DNA of 64,000 nucleotides from Streptomyces sp. NBC_01445 (GTDB lineage: Bacteria; Actinomycetota; Actinomycetes; Streptomycetales; Streptomycetaceae). The stretch spans positions 3,038,001 through 3,102,000 of the forward strand of contig NZ_CP109485.1 of the NCBI RefSeq assembly GCF_035918235.1, in the 5' to 3' direction. A program made the translations under genes and the position numbers. Positions 34,091-42,360 of the stretch are shown here, piece by piece. Numbering within the stretch: position 1 is the stretch's first letter; every line of letters begins with the position of its first letter. The notes below the pieces were generated by a model that worked only from the letters and a program-made list of their open reading frames with translations, was not told the DNA's origin and ran no database searches.

Positions 34091-35821
34091 ATGCGGCTGC
34101 GCGCCCTACTTGATACAGACGCGCTGGGCCTCAGGCTGCTCGGCGGCGAGGACGAACTGGACCGCACCGTGCGCGGTGTGATGACCACCGACCTGCGGGA
34201 CCCCAGCCGCTACCTCTCCGGCGGCGAGCTGGTCCTCACCGGGCTCGCGTGGCGCCGGGACGCGGCGGACTCCGAACCGTTCGTCCGCATCCTCGCGACG
34301 GCCGGCGTGGCCGCGCTCGCGGCCGGTGAGGCCGAGCTCGGGGACATTCCCGACGACATCGTCGAGGCATGCGCGCGCCACCGGCTCCCGCTGTTCGCGG
34401 TGAACGAGTCCGTCGCCTTCGCGACGGTCACCGAGCACGTCGTGCGCCAGGTCTCGGGCGAGCGGGCCGGCGATCTGGCCGCCGTCGTCGACCGGCACCG
34501 GCGCCTCATGACGTCCGGCCCCGCGGGCGGCGGCCCCGACGTGGTCCTGGACCTTCTCGGCACCGACCTCGACCTGCGCGCCTGGGTACTCTCCCCCGCG
34601 GGCCGGGCCATCGCCGGGTCGAGCGCGGCGGGCCCCGAGCTGACCGCCGGCGTCTGCGCCCGCCTCGCGGCCGAGCACCTGGCGGCCACCCGCACGGGGC
34701 GGCGCGGGCCGCACCGGGTGACGATCGAGGGGGGCGGCGCGAAGCGTCTCGATGAGGGGCGGCGGCCGGGCGACGGGCCGGGAGGCACGACGTACTCGCT
34801 CTTCCCGATCCGCAGCGCGGGCCGCGGCGCGACGCCCGCCTCCCGCGACGTGCGTGAGACGGTCCTGTCCGACTGGCTGCTCGCCGTCGAGGCGGACGCC
34901 GGCGACTGGCCCGAGGAGCGGCTCGACCTGCTCCAGGGCGTGACCCAGCTGATCGCCGTCGAGCGCGACCGCCGCGACGCGGCCCGCACCGTGCGCCGCC
35001 GGCTCGCGCAGGAGGTCCTCGAACTGGTCCAGACGGGCGCCGCCCCCGCCGAGATCGCCGCACGCCTGCGCGTCGCCGCGCCCGTGCTGCTCCCCGGCCT
35101 CGGCGCCGCCCCGCACTGGCAGGTCATAGTGGCGAAGGTCGAGTGGGACGGCGGCGACATCGAGGGCGGCCCGGTCGCCCAGTCGCTCCTGGAGGAGATC
35201 CTCGTCGACCCCCTGTCGGCGGGGCCCGAGCCCTCAGACCGCATAGCCGTCGCCCACAACGGCGACGAGGCCATCGCCCTGGTGCCGCTGCCCGCCGTGC
35301 CGGACGAGCACGACGGGACGCAGACGGGGCTGCACGCCGACGCGCTCCTGGACTCCGTACGCGATCCGCTGACGGCGGGCCTCGCGGACGACGGGCGGCT
35401 CACACTGGGCGTCAGCGCCGCCGTGCACTCGGCGGAGGGGCTGCGCGGGGCCCTGGAGGAGGCACGGCACGCCCGCCGCGTCGCCGCGGCCCGTACGGGG
35501 CGCGTGTGCGCCGCGGGTCACCAGGAGCTGGCCTCGCACGTCCTGCTGCTGCCGTTCGTCCCGGACGACGTGCGCCGCGCCTTCACGGCCCGCCTCCTCG
35601 ACCCGCTGCGCGACTACGACCGCAAGCACCGCGCCGAGCTCATTCCGACCCTGGAGGCGTTCCTCGACTGCGACGGTTCGTGGACGCGCTGCGCGAGCCG
35701 TCTGCACCTCCACGTCAACACGCTGCGCTACCGCGTCGGGCGGATCGAACAGCTCACCAACCGCGATCTCTCGCGGCTCGAGGACAAGCTGGACTTCTTC
35801 CTGGCCCTGCGTATGAGCTGA
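34091..35821 (+). CDS. PucR family purine-catabolism regulator
   Basis: 576 residues. The N-terminal PucR domain (about 1-125) has TTDLRDPSRYLSGGELVLTG. A central GAF-like/GGDEF-like sensor region follows. The C-terminal HTH_30 helix-turn-helix ends the protein (CDGSWTRCASRLHLHVNTL, then RYRVGRIEQLTNRDLSRLED). Members activate or repress purine and nitrogen catabolic genes in response to intermediates such as allantoin. It is divergent from the xanthine dehydrogenase operon, so autoregulation and control of that operon are expected. ATG 34091 is used; upstream DNA is AT-richer than average. Confidence 0.92.
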   Translation: MRLRALLDTDALGLRLLGGEDELDRTVRGVMTTDLRDPSRYLSGGELVLTGLAWRRDAADSEPFVRILATAGVAALAAGEAELGDIPDDIVEACARHRLPLFAVNESVAFATVTEHVVRQVSGERAGDLAAVVDRHRRLMTSGPAGGGPDVVLDLLGTDLDLRAWVLSPAGRAIAGSSAAGPELTAGVCARLAAEHLAATRTGRRGPHRVTIEGGGAKRLDEGRRPGDGPGGTTYSLFPIRSAGRGATPASRDVRETVLSDWLLAVEADAGDWPEERLDLLQGVTQLIAVERDRRDAARTVRRRLAQEVLELVQTGAAPAEIAARLRVAAPVLLPGLGAAPHWQVIVAKVEWDGGDIEGGPVAQSLLEEILVDPLSAGPEPSDRIAVAHNGDEAIALVPLPAVPDEHDGTQTGLHADALLDSVRDPLTAGLADDGRLTLGVSAAVHSAEGLRGALEEARHARRVAAARTGRVCAAGHQELASHVLLLPFVPDDVRRAFTARLLDPLRDYDRKHRAELIPTLEAFLDCDGSWTRCASRLHLHVNTLRYRVGRIEQLTNRDLSRLEDKLDFFLALRMS

Positions 35822-35872
35822 ACTCGGGCCACCCGAGGGGTGTTTCGAACCCCGTCCGCCACCCCATGCGAT

Positions 35873-35888
35873 TGTGAAATCTTTCACC
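35873..35888. promoter_or_regulatory. Crp-like site TGTGA-AATCTT-TCACC
   Basis: The 16-bp sequence matches the TGTGA-N6-TCACA Crp/FNR-family consensus in all but the last base, and its core GTGAAA-TC-TTTCAC (35874-35887) is a perfect palindrome. It lies 83 bp upstream of the GTG at 35971. Streptomyces encodes a Crp that recognises such sites. Confidence 0.6.
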
Positions 35889-35970
35889 TACCCCCTTGGC
35901 CGAGTGTGCCCATCCATGCTGAGATGCGCGCACGACAGCTCGGCTCAATGGTGTGCTCGGGGAGGGCAAC

Positions 35971-36747
35971 GTGGCGCATACCGCCATGTCTGGTTCCGGA
36001 ACGACTGCAGGGGACGATCCACTCCAGACCGCGGTATGGCGGCTGCGCTCACGCGCCTGCTGGACCGACGCGGCCGCACTGCTCGAGCGGCTCGCCGCGA
36101 CGGACGCGCGGGCCGCGCTCCAGCGGGCCGCGCTGCTCGGGGAGCGCTGCCTCTACACCGAGCAGGGCTGGGCCGCCGCGGAGGACGCGCTGCGCGCCGC
36201 CGAGGCCCTGGCTCACGACGACGGCGAACGCGGCGCCGCGGCCTGCGAGCGCGGCCAACTCGCCTACTCGGCAACGCTGTTGGGGGTACGGGACCGGGCC
36301 GACGAGGCGCGCTCCGCGCTCGGCAGGGCCGCCGCACTGCTCCCGCCCGGCGCCCCGGGACGCGCCCTGCTGGACTTCCGGCGCGGCCTGATGGCGGAGA
36401 ACCTGTCCGACTCGCCGCAGGCGGCCAGGGCCGCGTACCGCAGAGCCCACGCGGGTGCGACGGCGCACCCCGATCCGCTGCTGCTGTCCTTCACCTGGCG
36501 CCATCTGGCCGGACTCGCCCTGCGCGAAGGCGAGTTGACGGAGGCCCGGCACGGTTTCGCCGAGTCGCTGCGCATCCGCGAGGAACTCGGCTACCTGGTC
36601 GGCACGGCACCGGCGCTCGCCTCCCTGGCAGAGGCGGAACCCGACCCGGAGGCGGCGGCCCGCTTGCGTGCGGAGGCGTCCCGCCTGTTCCGCCTCCTGG
36701 GCGGCGTCCCCACATGGCTGGCGGAGCACTTGCCGACGGCGGCCTGA
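35971..36747 (+). CDS. Helical-repeat (TPR-like) protein, unknown function
   Basis: 258 residues, almost all alpha-helical and Ala/Arg/Glu-rich. Helix pairs recur about every 34-40 residues (RAALLGERCLYTEQGWAAAED, GQLAYSATLLGVRDRADEAR, RHLAGLALREGELTEARHGF, FAESLRIREELGYLVGTAPAL), which fits a degenerate tetratricopeptide solenoid. Such proteins mediate protein contacts. GTG 35971 was chosen because GGAGG lies 5 bp upstream; a GTG at 35953 is possible. A Crp-like site lies upstream. No enzymatic motif is seen. Confidence 0.7.
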   Translation: MAHTAMSGSGTTAGDDPLQTAVWRLRSRACWTDAAALLERLAATDARAALQRAALLGERCLYTEQGWAAAEDALRAAEALAHDDGERGAAACERGQLAYSATLLGVRDRADEARSALGRAAALLPPGAPGRALLDFRRGLMAENLSDSPQAARAAYRRAHAGATAHPDPLLLSFTWRHLAGLALREGELTEARHGFAESLRIREELGYLVGTAPALASLAEAEPDPEAAARLRAEASRLFRLLGGVPTWLAEHLPTAA

Positions 36748-36775
36748 CGGTCCGGCGCGGCTGAAGGCGGCGCAG

Positions 36776-37552
36776 TCAGTCCGCTGCCCCGGTGAAGTGC
36801 TCCCGCACCAGCGCCTGCACCACCGTGAGGTCCTGGGCCTCCAGGGCCGCGAGGAGTGCCATGTGTTCCGCGGCGTCGGCCACCAGGTCGGCGCGGCGGG
36901 ACAGCGGTCCGCCGCCGGGCAGGGGCCACTGCGAGCGGCGGTGCAGGTCGTCCGCGACCTGTACGAGCTGTTCGTTGCCGCCGAGGGCGAGCATCGCGCG
37001 GTGGAAGGCGCGGTCCGTCTCCGCGTAGTGCGCACGGTCGCCGCCGGCGGCCGCGACGGCCGTCGCGTCGGCGAGGGGCCGCAGCTCGGCCCAGCGCGCC
37101 ACCGGCACCGTACGGGCGAGCCGCAGCACCACCGGCACCTCGATCAGCGCCCGCACCTCGGCCAGCTCGGCGAGCTCGCGGGCGCTGCGCTCGGTGACGC
37201 GGAAGCCGCGGTTCGGCACGACCTCGACGGCGCCTTCGCGGGCCAGCTGCTGCATCGCCTCGCGCACGGGCGTCGCCGAGACGCCGAGGCCGTCCCCGAG
37301 GGCGGGCGCGGAGTAGACCTCGCCGGGCACGAGCTCGCCGTCGACGAGCGCGGTGCGCAGCGCGTCGAGCACCTGTCCGCGCACGGAGGTCCGCTCGACG
37401 CGGGGGCGCGGCAGCGGCGTCTCGCTGTGGGTGTGCTCGCCCCGGGTCTGCTCGGGCACCTGGTGCCACCCGGCGGTACCCCGCTGCTCGGGAACGCTCG
37501 CGGGCAGCCCTGAGGGGGCGCTGTCGGCGCGCGTTCTGGCCTGCTCCACCCA
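36776..37552 (-). CDS. GntR family regulator, FCD type
   Basis: 258 residues. After a disordered N-terminus of about 55 residues comes a GntR winged helix (VRGQVLDALRTALVDGELV, GVSATPVREAMQQLAREG, VVPNRGFRVTE). A C-terminal FCD ligand domain follows, with a metal-type helix bundle (HYAETDRAFHRAMLALGGNEQL, HMALLAALEAQDLTVVQALV). GTG 37552 has GGAGGAC just upstream, so the longer ATG frame at 37603 is unlikely. Ligand and targets are unknown. It is divergent from the FhuF-like gene, whose iron box is about 95 bp from its start. Confidence 0.9.
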   Translation of the reverse strand, partial: WVEQARTRADSAPSGLPASVPEQRGTAGWHQVPEQTRGEHTHSETPLPRPRVERTSVRGQVLDALRTALVDGELVPGEVYSAPALGDGLGVSATPVREAMQQLAREGAVEVVPNRGFRVTERSARELAELAEVRALIEVPVVLRLARTVPVARWAELRPLADATAVAAAGGDRAHYAETDRAFHRAMLALGGNEQLVQVADDLHRRSQWPLPGGGPLSRRADLVADAAEHMALLAALEAQDLTVVQALVREHFTGAAD

Positions 37553-37645
37553 GGTCCTCCCCGGTCGTCGGTAATCCGCGGAATTCGTCCAACGCAGAAC
37601 CATAGGCCGCTGGGCCCGCAGTTCAAACCCCCCATCGTTCGGGTA

Positions 37646-37660
37646 AGGTAAGGCTTACCT
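37646..37660. promoter_or_regulatory. Iron box (DmdR/IdeR-type) AGGTAAG-G-CTTACCT
   Basis: A perfect 7-1-7 inverted repeat close to the actinobacterial consensus TTAGGTTAGGCTAACCTAA, ending 31 bp upstream of the ATG at 37691. It predicts Fe2+-dependent repression of the FhuF-like gene by DmdR1/IdeR. Confidence 0.8.
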
Positions 37661-37690
37661 GCAAACGATCGCGATTCGGTGGTCCCCTGC

Positions 37691-38536
37691 ATGCCTTTCC
37701 CCGCATCGGCCCCCGCGGCCACCAGCGCGCTCACGCCCGCGTACACCCGGCTGACCGAGGTGTTCGCGGGTCTGCGGATCACGGAGCTCGCGGACACCGA
37801 GCAGCCCCCTCAGGGCAGCGGCTGGGTCGCCGCCGCCCGGCTCGCGGAGGGCGGACCCGCCCTCGACGCGTTCCTCGCGTGGGACAACGCTCAGGTGCTC
37901 AAGGACTACGGGCAGCAGGCCCGCCCGGACGTCGTCGCCAGCTTCGGCCTGCACCGCTACGCCTGGCCCGCCTGCCTGCTGGTCACGGTGCCGTGGTTCC
38001 TGGACCGCCGCGTCCCGCGCTTCCCCGTGACGAACGTCGCCTTCCAGCGCACCCTGGGACGGATGGCCGTACGCGTCACCGACTTCGCCTGCCTGCCGGG
38101 CGACCCGGCCGCAGCGCTGCCCGGCGCCCACGTCGTGCCCGACGAGGAGGCGCTGCGGGCCGAGGTGCGCGCGGCCGTCGCCGACCACCTGGGCCCCGTG
38201 CTCACCGGATTCGGACCGCGGATGCGGCGCGGCCCGCGCGCCCTGTGGGGCATGGCGACCGACGAGATCGTCGAGGGCCTCTGGTACATCGCCCATCTGC
38301 TCGGCGACGAGCGCCGCGCGATGCAGGAGCTCGAACTGCTGCTGCCCGGCACGACGAAGCCGTACGCCGGCAAGCCCGCGTTCCGTGAACTCACCGGCCC
38401 CGAGGGCCAGTCGCTGCCGACGCGCGACCGGGCGAGCTGTTGCCTCTTCTACACGCTGCGCCCCGAGGACACCTGCGTGACGTGCCCCCGCACCTGCGAC
38501 GCGGACCGAGTGGCGAGGCTGAGCGCAACCGCCTGA
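37691..38536 (+). CDS. FhuF-like (2Fe-2S) ferric-siderophore reductase family protein
   Basis: 281 residues. The C-terminus has the FhuF-type cluster ligands CC-x10-C-x2-C in SCCLFYTLRPEDTCVTCPR. The body is the FhuF helical domain (a central WGMATDEIVEGLWYIAHLLGDE helix pair). FhuF reduces ferric siderophores in the cytoplasm to release Fe2+. The iron box right upstream fits this role. No siderophore transporter or biosynthesis gene is adjacent. ATG 37691 is the first start that leaves room for the iron box. Confidence 0.87.
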   Translation: MPFPASAPAATSALTPAYTRLTEVFAGLRITELADTEQPPQGSGWVAAARLAEGGPALDAFLAWDNAQVLKDYGQQARPDVVASFGLHRYAWPACLLVTVPWFLDRRVPRFPVTNVAFQRTLGRMAVRVTDFACLPGDPAAALPGAHVVPDEEALRAEVRAAVADHLGPVLTGFGPRMRRGPRALWGMATDEIVEGLWYIAHLLGDERRAMQELELLLPGTTKPYAGKPAFRELTGPEGQSLPTRDRASCCLFYTLRPEDTCVTCPRTCDADRVARLSATA

Positions 38537-38752
38537 ACACGACGACGGCAACCCCCTCACCATGAACCACCCTTTCGGGTGACGTGATTCGAACTCAACT
38601 TCCCTCATTCTCAAGGGAGTTCGAGCGCATACCCGCTTCGTACGCCCCCTCGCACTCCAATGGCGTTCTCTTGTCCCGAAACTCCTTGCGCACAGGTGGC
38701 CTTGAGTCAATATGGCGGCCGAAAAGCCCTACCGCGACGCAAGGGACCCCAG

Positions 38753-39832
38753 ATGAGACTGACCGACATATCGCTGGACTGGCTGCTTCCCGGCGCCGTG
38801 CTGCTCCTGGGCCTGCTGGCGGCGGTGGCGGTCCTCGCGCGCAGCAAGCGCGCCGGGGAGAGGGCGGCCGCATCGTCCGACGACTCGTGGGAGCGCAGCG
38901 AGGAACGCCGCAGGCGCAAGGAGGCCGTCTACGGCACCGCGTCCTACCTGCTGCTGTTCTGCTGCGCCGCCGTGGCCGCCGCGCTCTCCTTCCACGGGCT
39001 TGTCGGCTTCGGCCAGCAGAACCTGAACCTGTCCGGGGGCTGGGAGTACCTCGTCCCGTTCGGCCTCGACGGCGCGGCCATGTTCTGCTCCGTGCTCGCG
39101 GTGCGCGAGGCGAGCCACGGCGACGCGGCGCTCGGCTCCCGGATACTCGTGTGGACCTTCGCGGGCGCCGCCGCCTGGTTCAACTGGGTGCACGCGCCGC
39201 GCGGCATCAGTCACGCGGGCGCCCCGCACTTCTTCGCCGGCATGTCCCTGTCCGCCGCGGTCCTCTTCGACCGCGCACTGAAGCAGACCCGCCGCGCGGC
39301 CCTGCGCGAACAGGGCCTGGTGCCGAGGCCGTTGCCGCAGATCCGGATCGTGCGGTGGCTGCGCGCGCCCCGCGAGACGTACGGCGCCTGGTCGCTGATG
39401 CTGCTCGAAGGGGTGCGCACCCTGGACGAGGCAGTGGAGGAGGTGCGCGAGGACAAGCGCGAGAAGGAGCAGAACCGGCTGCGCAGGCGCGAGCACGAGA
39501 AGCTGGAGCGGGCCCAGCTCAAGGCGATCAGCCGGGGTCATCCCACGCTCGGAGGGCGCGGAGGGCGCCAGGTGGACGTGCAGACCGCCGTCTCCGCGGG
39601 GGCCGGCACGGGGCAGGCGGGCGCGGAGCCTGCCATATCGGAGGACCCGCCGCCCTCACCCCAGGAACAGCTCCCGCTGCGCGCGCGTCCCTCCCTCCAG
39701 GCCGTCAAAGGCGGCCCTGAAGCCGGCAAGCCCGTCACGGTCGACCTCACGGCGGAGGACGACACCCAGGCCCTGCCGCGGCTCGACTCACTGGAGCAGA
39801 AGCTCAAGGACCTCGAGCAGCAATTCGGCTAG
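38753..39832 (+). CDS. DUF2637 membrane protein
   Basis: 359 residues. A first membrane helix (WLLPGAVLLLGLLAAVAVLA) is followed by a basic/acidic loop, then three more helices of the DUF2637 region (ASYLLLFCCAAVAAALSFHGL, FGLDGAAMFCSVLAVREAS, ILVWTFAGAAAWFNWVHAP). The C-terminal 150 residues are charged and coiled-coil-like (EEVREDKREKEQNRLRRREHE), then Pro-rich. DUF2637 proteins occur in Streptomyces chromosomes and plasmids, including Spd-like spread proteins; their function is poorly known. ATG 38753 has AAGGGA upstream. The 216-bp gap before it holds a hairpin-like TCCCT/AGGGA pair (38601-38618) that may end the previous gene. Confidence 0.85.
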   Translation: MRLTDISLDWLLPGAVLLLGLLAAVAVLARSKRAGERAAASSDDSWERSEERRRRKEAVYGTASYLLLFCCAAVAAALSFHGLVGFGQQNLNLSGGWEYLVPFGLDGAAMFCSVLAVREASHGDAALGSRILVWTFAGAAAWFNWVHAPRGISHAGAPHFFAGMSLSAAVLFDRALKQTRRAALREQGLVPRPLPQIRIVRWLRAPRETYGAWSLMLLEGVRTLDEAVEEVREDKREKEQNRLRRREHEKLERAQLKAISRGHPTLGGRGGRQVDVQTAVSAGAGTGQAGAEPAISEDPPPSPQEQLPLRARPSLQAVKGGPEAGKPVTVDLTAEDDTQALPRLDSLEQKLKDLEQQFG

Positions 39833-39878
39833 GGAGCGTCCGAAGGGAGTTCGGCCCGGCGGGCTTGCCGTTCCGGGC

Positions 39879-39908
39879 GGTGGTCCCGCGGTGTCACGCG
39901 GGACCACC
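39879..39908. terminator. Bidirectional hairpin terminator
   Basis: Perfect 12-bp arms GGTGGTCCCGCG (39879-39890) and CGCGGGACCACC (39897-39908) with a 6-nt loop lie between the convergent DUF2637 and HATPase genes. The right arm includes the last codons of the HATPase gene, and the loop holds its stop codon. Confidence 0.8.
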
Positions 39909-40493
39909 GTCCAGTTCGAACCAGACCACCTTGCCCACCCCCAGGGCCCGTACGCCCCAGGCGTCCGCGAGGGACTGCACCAGGACGAGACCCCGGCCGT
40001 TCGTACCGTCGTCGGCGACCGGTGCGCGCAGCCTCGGCCTGCGCCCCACGAAGTCCCTGACCTCCACCCGGAGCCGCTTCGGCCCGACGGTGGCCGTGAG
40101 GACGGCGTCGTGGTCGGTGTGCACCAGGGCGTTCGTCACCAGTTCGCTGGTGAGCAGCTCCGCGGTCTGCGACCTCTCCGGCGGGCCCCACTCGTCGAGG
40201 AGTTCACGCAGTGCGCGTCTCGCCTCGGGCACCGCCCGCAGATCGGACCGCCCCAGCGTGCGCCTGAGCTTCGCGCCGCCGTCCGTCGTGCCGTCTGTCG
40301 CCGCCCCGTCGCCGCCCGGCGCTCCCTCCGTTGGGGAGCGTCCGGCCACCTTGGTGGGAACGCGCCCTCGTACCAGCCGTTTCATGACCCCCGCCCGCAC
40401 GCCGATGACCTTGACCCTTCTCCTGCGACCACGCTCGAACGCGTACACGGGAATGCATGCCCCGCACGCATGTCCGCACTCCTGTGGATTCAT
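39894..40493 (-). CDS. HATPase_c anti-sigma-factor-type ATP-binding protein
   Basis: Up to 199 residues. The C-terminal 120 form a GHKL ATPase of the SpoIIAB/RsbW group: TSELVTNALVHT is the N-box, VRDFVGRRP is the G1 region, and GTNGRGLVLVQSLADAWGV is the G2 box. Streptomyces has many such single-domain proteins acting as anti-sigma or switch kinases. The 80-residue N-terminus is basic and poorly conserved-looking, so the start may be ATG 40385 rather than ATG 40493. A stem-loop ends the gene. No sigma or anti-anti-sigma partner is adjacent. Confidence 0.82.
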   Translation of the reverse strand: MNPQECGHACGACIPVYAFERGRRRRVKVIGVRAGVMKRLVRGRVPTKVAGRSPTEGAPGGDGAATDGTTDGGAKLRRTLGRSDLRAVPEARRALRELLDEWGPPERSQTAELLTSELVTNALVHTDHDAVLTATVGPKRLRVEVRDFVGRRPRLRAPVADDGTNGRGLVLVQSLADAWGVRALGVGKVVWFELDGGPA

Positions 40494-40544
40494 CCACCAA
40501 CGAACTCGTGGCCCGGCAGGCGCCGGCAGGGCGACACGTACCGG

Positions 40545-42290
40545 CTACGGGCGCGGCACGTTGCGGATGTTGGAGCGGGCCATCTGCACCATGCGGCCGA
40601 CACCGCCGTCCAGGACGATCTTGGAAGCGGAGAGCGCGAAGCCCGTCACCATCTCGGCGCTGATCCTCGGCGGGATCGACAGGGCGTTGGGGTCGGTGAC
40701 GATGTCGACGAGGGCGGGGCCCTTGTGCTTGAAGGCGTCCTTCAGCGCCCCGGCGAGCTGCTTCGGCTTCTCCACGCGCACCCCGTACGCGCCGCACGCG
40801 CGGGCGACGGCCGCGAAGTCGGGGTTCTTGTTCGCCGTCCCGTACGACGGGAGCCCCGCCACGAGCATCTCCAACTCGACCATCCCGAGGGATGAGTTGT
40901 TGAAGAGGACGACCTTGACCGGCAGGTCGTACTGGACGAGGGTCAGGAAGTCTCCCATCAGCATGGAGAACCCGCCGTCGCCCGACATCGAGACGACCTG
41001 GCGGCCGCGGTCGACGAACTGGGCGCCGATCGCCATCGGCAGCGCGTTGGCCATGGAGCCGTGCGAGAACGAACCGATCACGCGGCGGCGCCCGTTGGGC
41101 GAGATGTAGCGCGCCGCCCACACGTTGCACATGCCCGTGTCGACCGTGAACACGGCGTCGTCGGCGGCGAGTTCGTCCAGTACGGAGGCGACGTACTCCG
41201 GGTGGATCGGGACGTGCTTCTCGACCTTCTTCGTGTACGCCTTGATGACGCCTTCGAGGGTGTCCGCGTGCTTCTTGAGCATCTTGTCGAGGAAGCGCCG
41301 GTTCGTCTTCGGCTGCACGCGCGGGGTCAGACAGCGCAGCGTCTCGCGCACGTCGCCCCACACCGCGAGGTCCAGCTTCGAGCGCCGGCCGAGGTGCTCC
41401 GGCCTGACGTCGACCTGGACGATCTTCACGTCCTTCTGCGGCAGGAACGCGTTGTACGGGAAGTCCGTGCCGAGCAGGATCAGCAGATCGCACTCGTGCG
41501 TCGCCTCGTACGCGGCGCCGTACCCGAGCAGCCCGCTCATCCCGACGTCGAACGGGTTGTCGTACTGAATCCATTCCTTGCCGCGCAGGGCGTGCCCGAC
41601 CGGAGACTTGATCTTCTCGGCGAACCCCATGACCTCGGCGTGCGCGCCCGCGGTGCCGCTGCCGCAGAAGAGGGTGACCTTGGCGGCCTCGTCGATCATC
41701 TCGACGAGCCGGTCGATCTCCGTGTCGCCCGGGCGGATGGTCGGCCGGGACGTGACGATCGCCGTCTCGACGGACTTCTCGGGGGCGGGCCGGTCGGCGA
41801 TGTCGCCGGGCAGCGTGACGACGCTGACGCCCGACTGGCCGACCGCGTGCTGGATCGCCGTCTGCAGGACGCGCGGCATCTGCTGCGGGTTGGAGATCAT
41901 CTCGCTGTAGTGCGAGCACTCCTGGAAGAGCCGGTCCGGGTGGGTCTCCTGGAAGTAGCCGAGGCCGATCTCGCTCGACGGAATGTGCGAGGCGAGGGCC
42001 AGGACCGGGGCCATGGAGCGGTGGGCGTCGTAGAGCCCGTTGATGAGGTGCAGATTGCCGGGCCCGCAGGAGCCGGCGCAGGACGTCAGCTTCCCCGTGA
42101 TCTGCGCCTCCGCCCCGGCGGCGAATGCTGCGGTCTCCTCGTGCCGTACGTGGATCCAGTCGATCGCGGAGTTGCGGCGGATCGCGTCGACGACCGGGTT
42201 CAGGCTGTCACCGACGACGCCGTACATGCGCTTGACGCCCGCGCGGACGAGGATGTCGACGAACTGCTCGGCGACGTTCTGCTTGGCCAT
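40545..42290 (-). CDS. poxB: Thiamine-diphosphate pyruvate dehydrogenase (quinone), PoxB type
   Basis: 581 residues with the three-domain ThDP oxidase layout. The N-terminal Pyr domain has the catalytic Glu region (RHEETAAFAAGAEAQITGK) and GPGNLHLINGL. A central FAD-binding domain follows. The C-terminal PP domain has the ThDP-Mg motif GDGGFSMLMGDFLTLV ending in NNSSLG. PoxB oxidises pyruvate to acetate and CO2 and passes electrons to menaquinone at the membrane. A membrane-activation helix at the C-terminus, as in E. coli, is not evident. ATG 42290 starts MAKQNVAEQFVDILVR. Confidence 0.92.
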   Translation of the reverse strand: MAKQNVAEQFVDILVRAGVKRMYGVVGDSLNPVVDAIRRNSAIDWIHVRHEETAAFAAGAEAQITGKLTSCAGSCGPGNLHLINGLYDAHRSMAPVLALASHIPSSEIGLGYFQETHPDRLFQECSHYSEMISNPQQMPRVLQTAIQHAVGQSGVSVVTLPGDIADRPAPEKSVETAIVTSRPTIRPGDTEIDRLVEMIDEAAKVTLFCGSGTAGAHAEVMGFAEKIKSPVGHALRGKEWIQYDNPFDVGMSGLLGYGAAYEATHECDLLILLGTDFPYNAFLPQKDVKIVQVDVRPEHLGRRSKLDLAVWGDVRETLRCLTPRVQPKTNRRFLDKMLKKHADTLEGVIKAYTKKVEKHVPIHPEYVASVLDELAADDAVFTVDTGMCNVWAARYISPNGRRRVIGSFSHGSMANALPMAIGAQFVDRGRQVVSMSGDGGFSMLMGDFLTLVQYDLPVKVVLFNNSSLGMVELEMLVAGLPSYGTANKNPDFAAVARACGAYGVRVEKPKQLAGALKDAFKHKGPALVDIVTDPNALSIPPRISAEMVTGFALSASKIVLDGGVGRMVQMARSNIRNVPRP

Positions 42291-42360
42291 GACTCACGCG
42301 CCCCTTCACGAACCGGGTACTGAGGACACTCCTTTCCCCATGAATTCACAGCGGGCGCGG

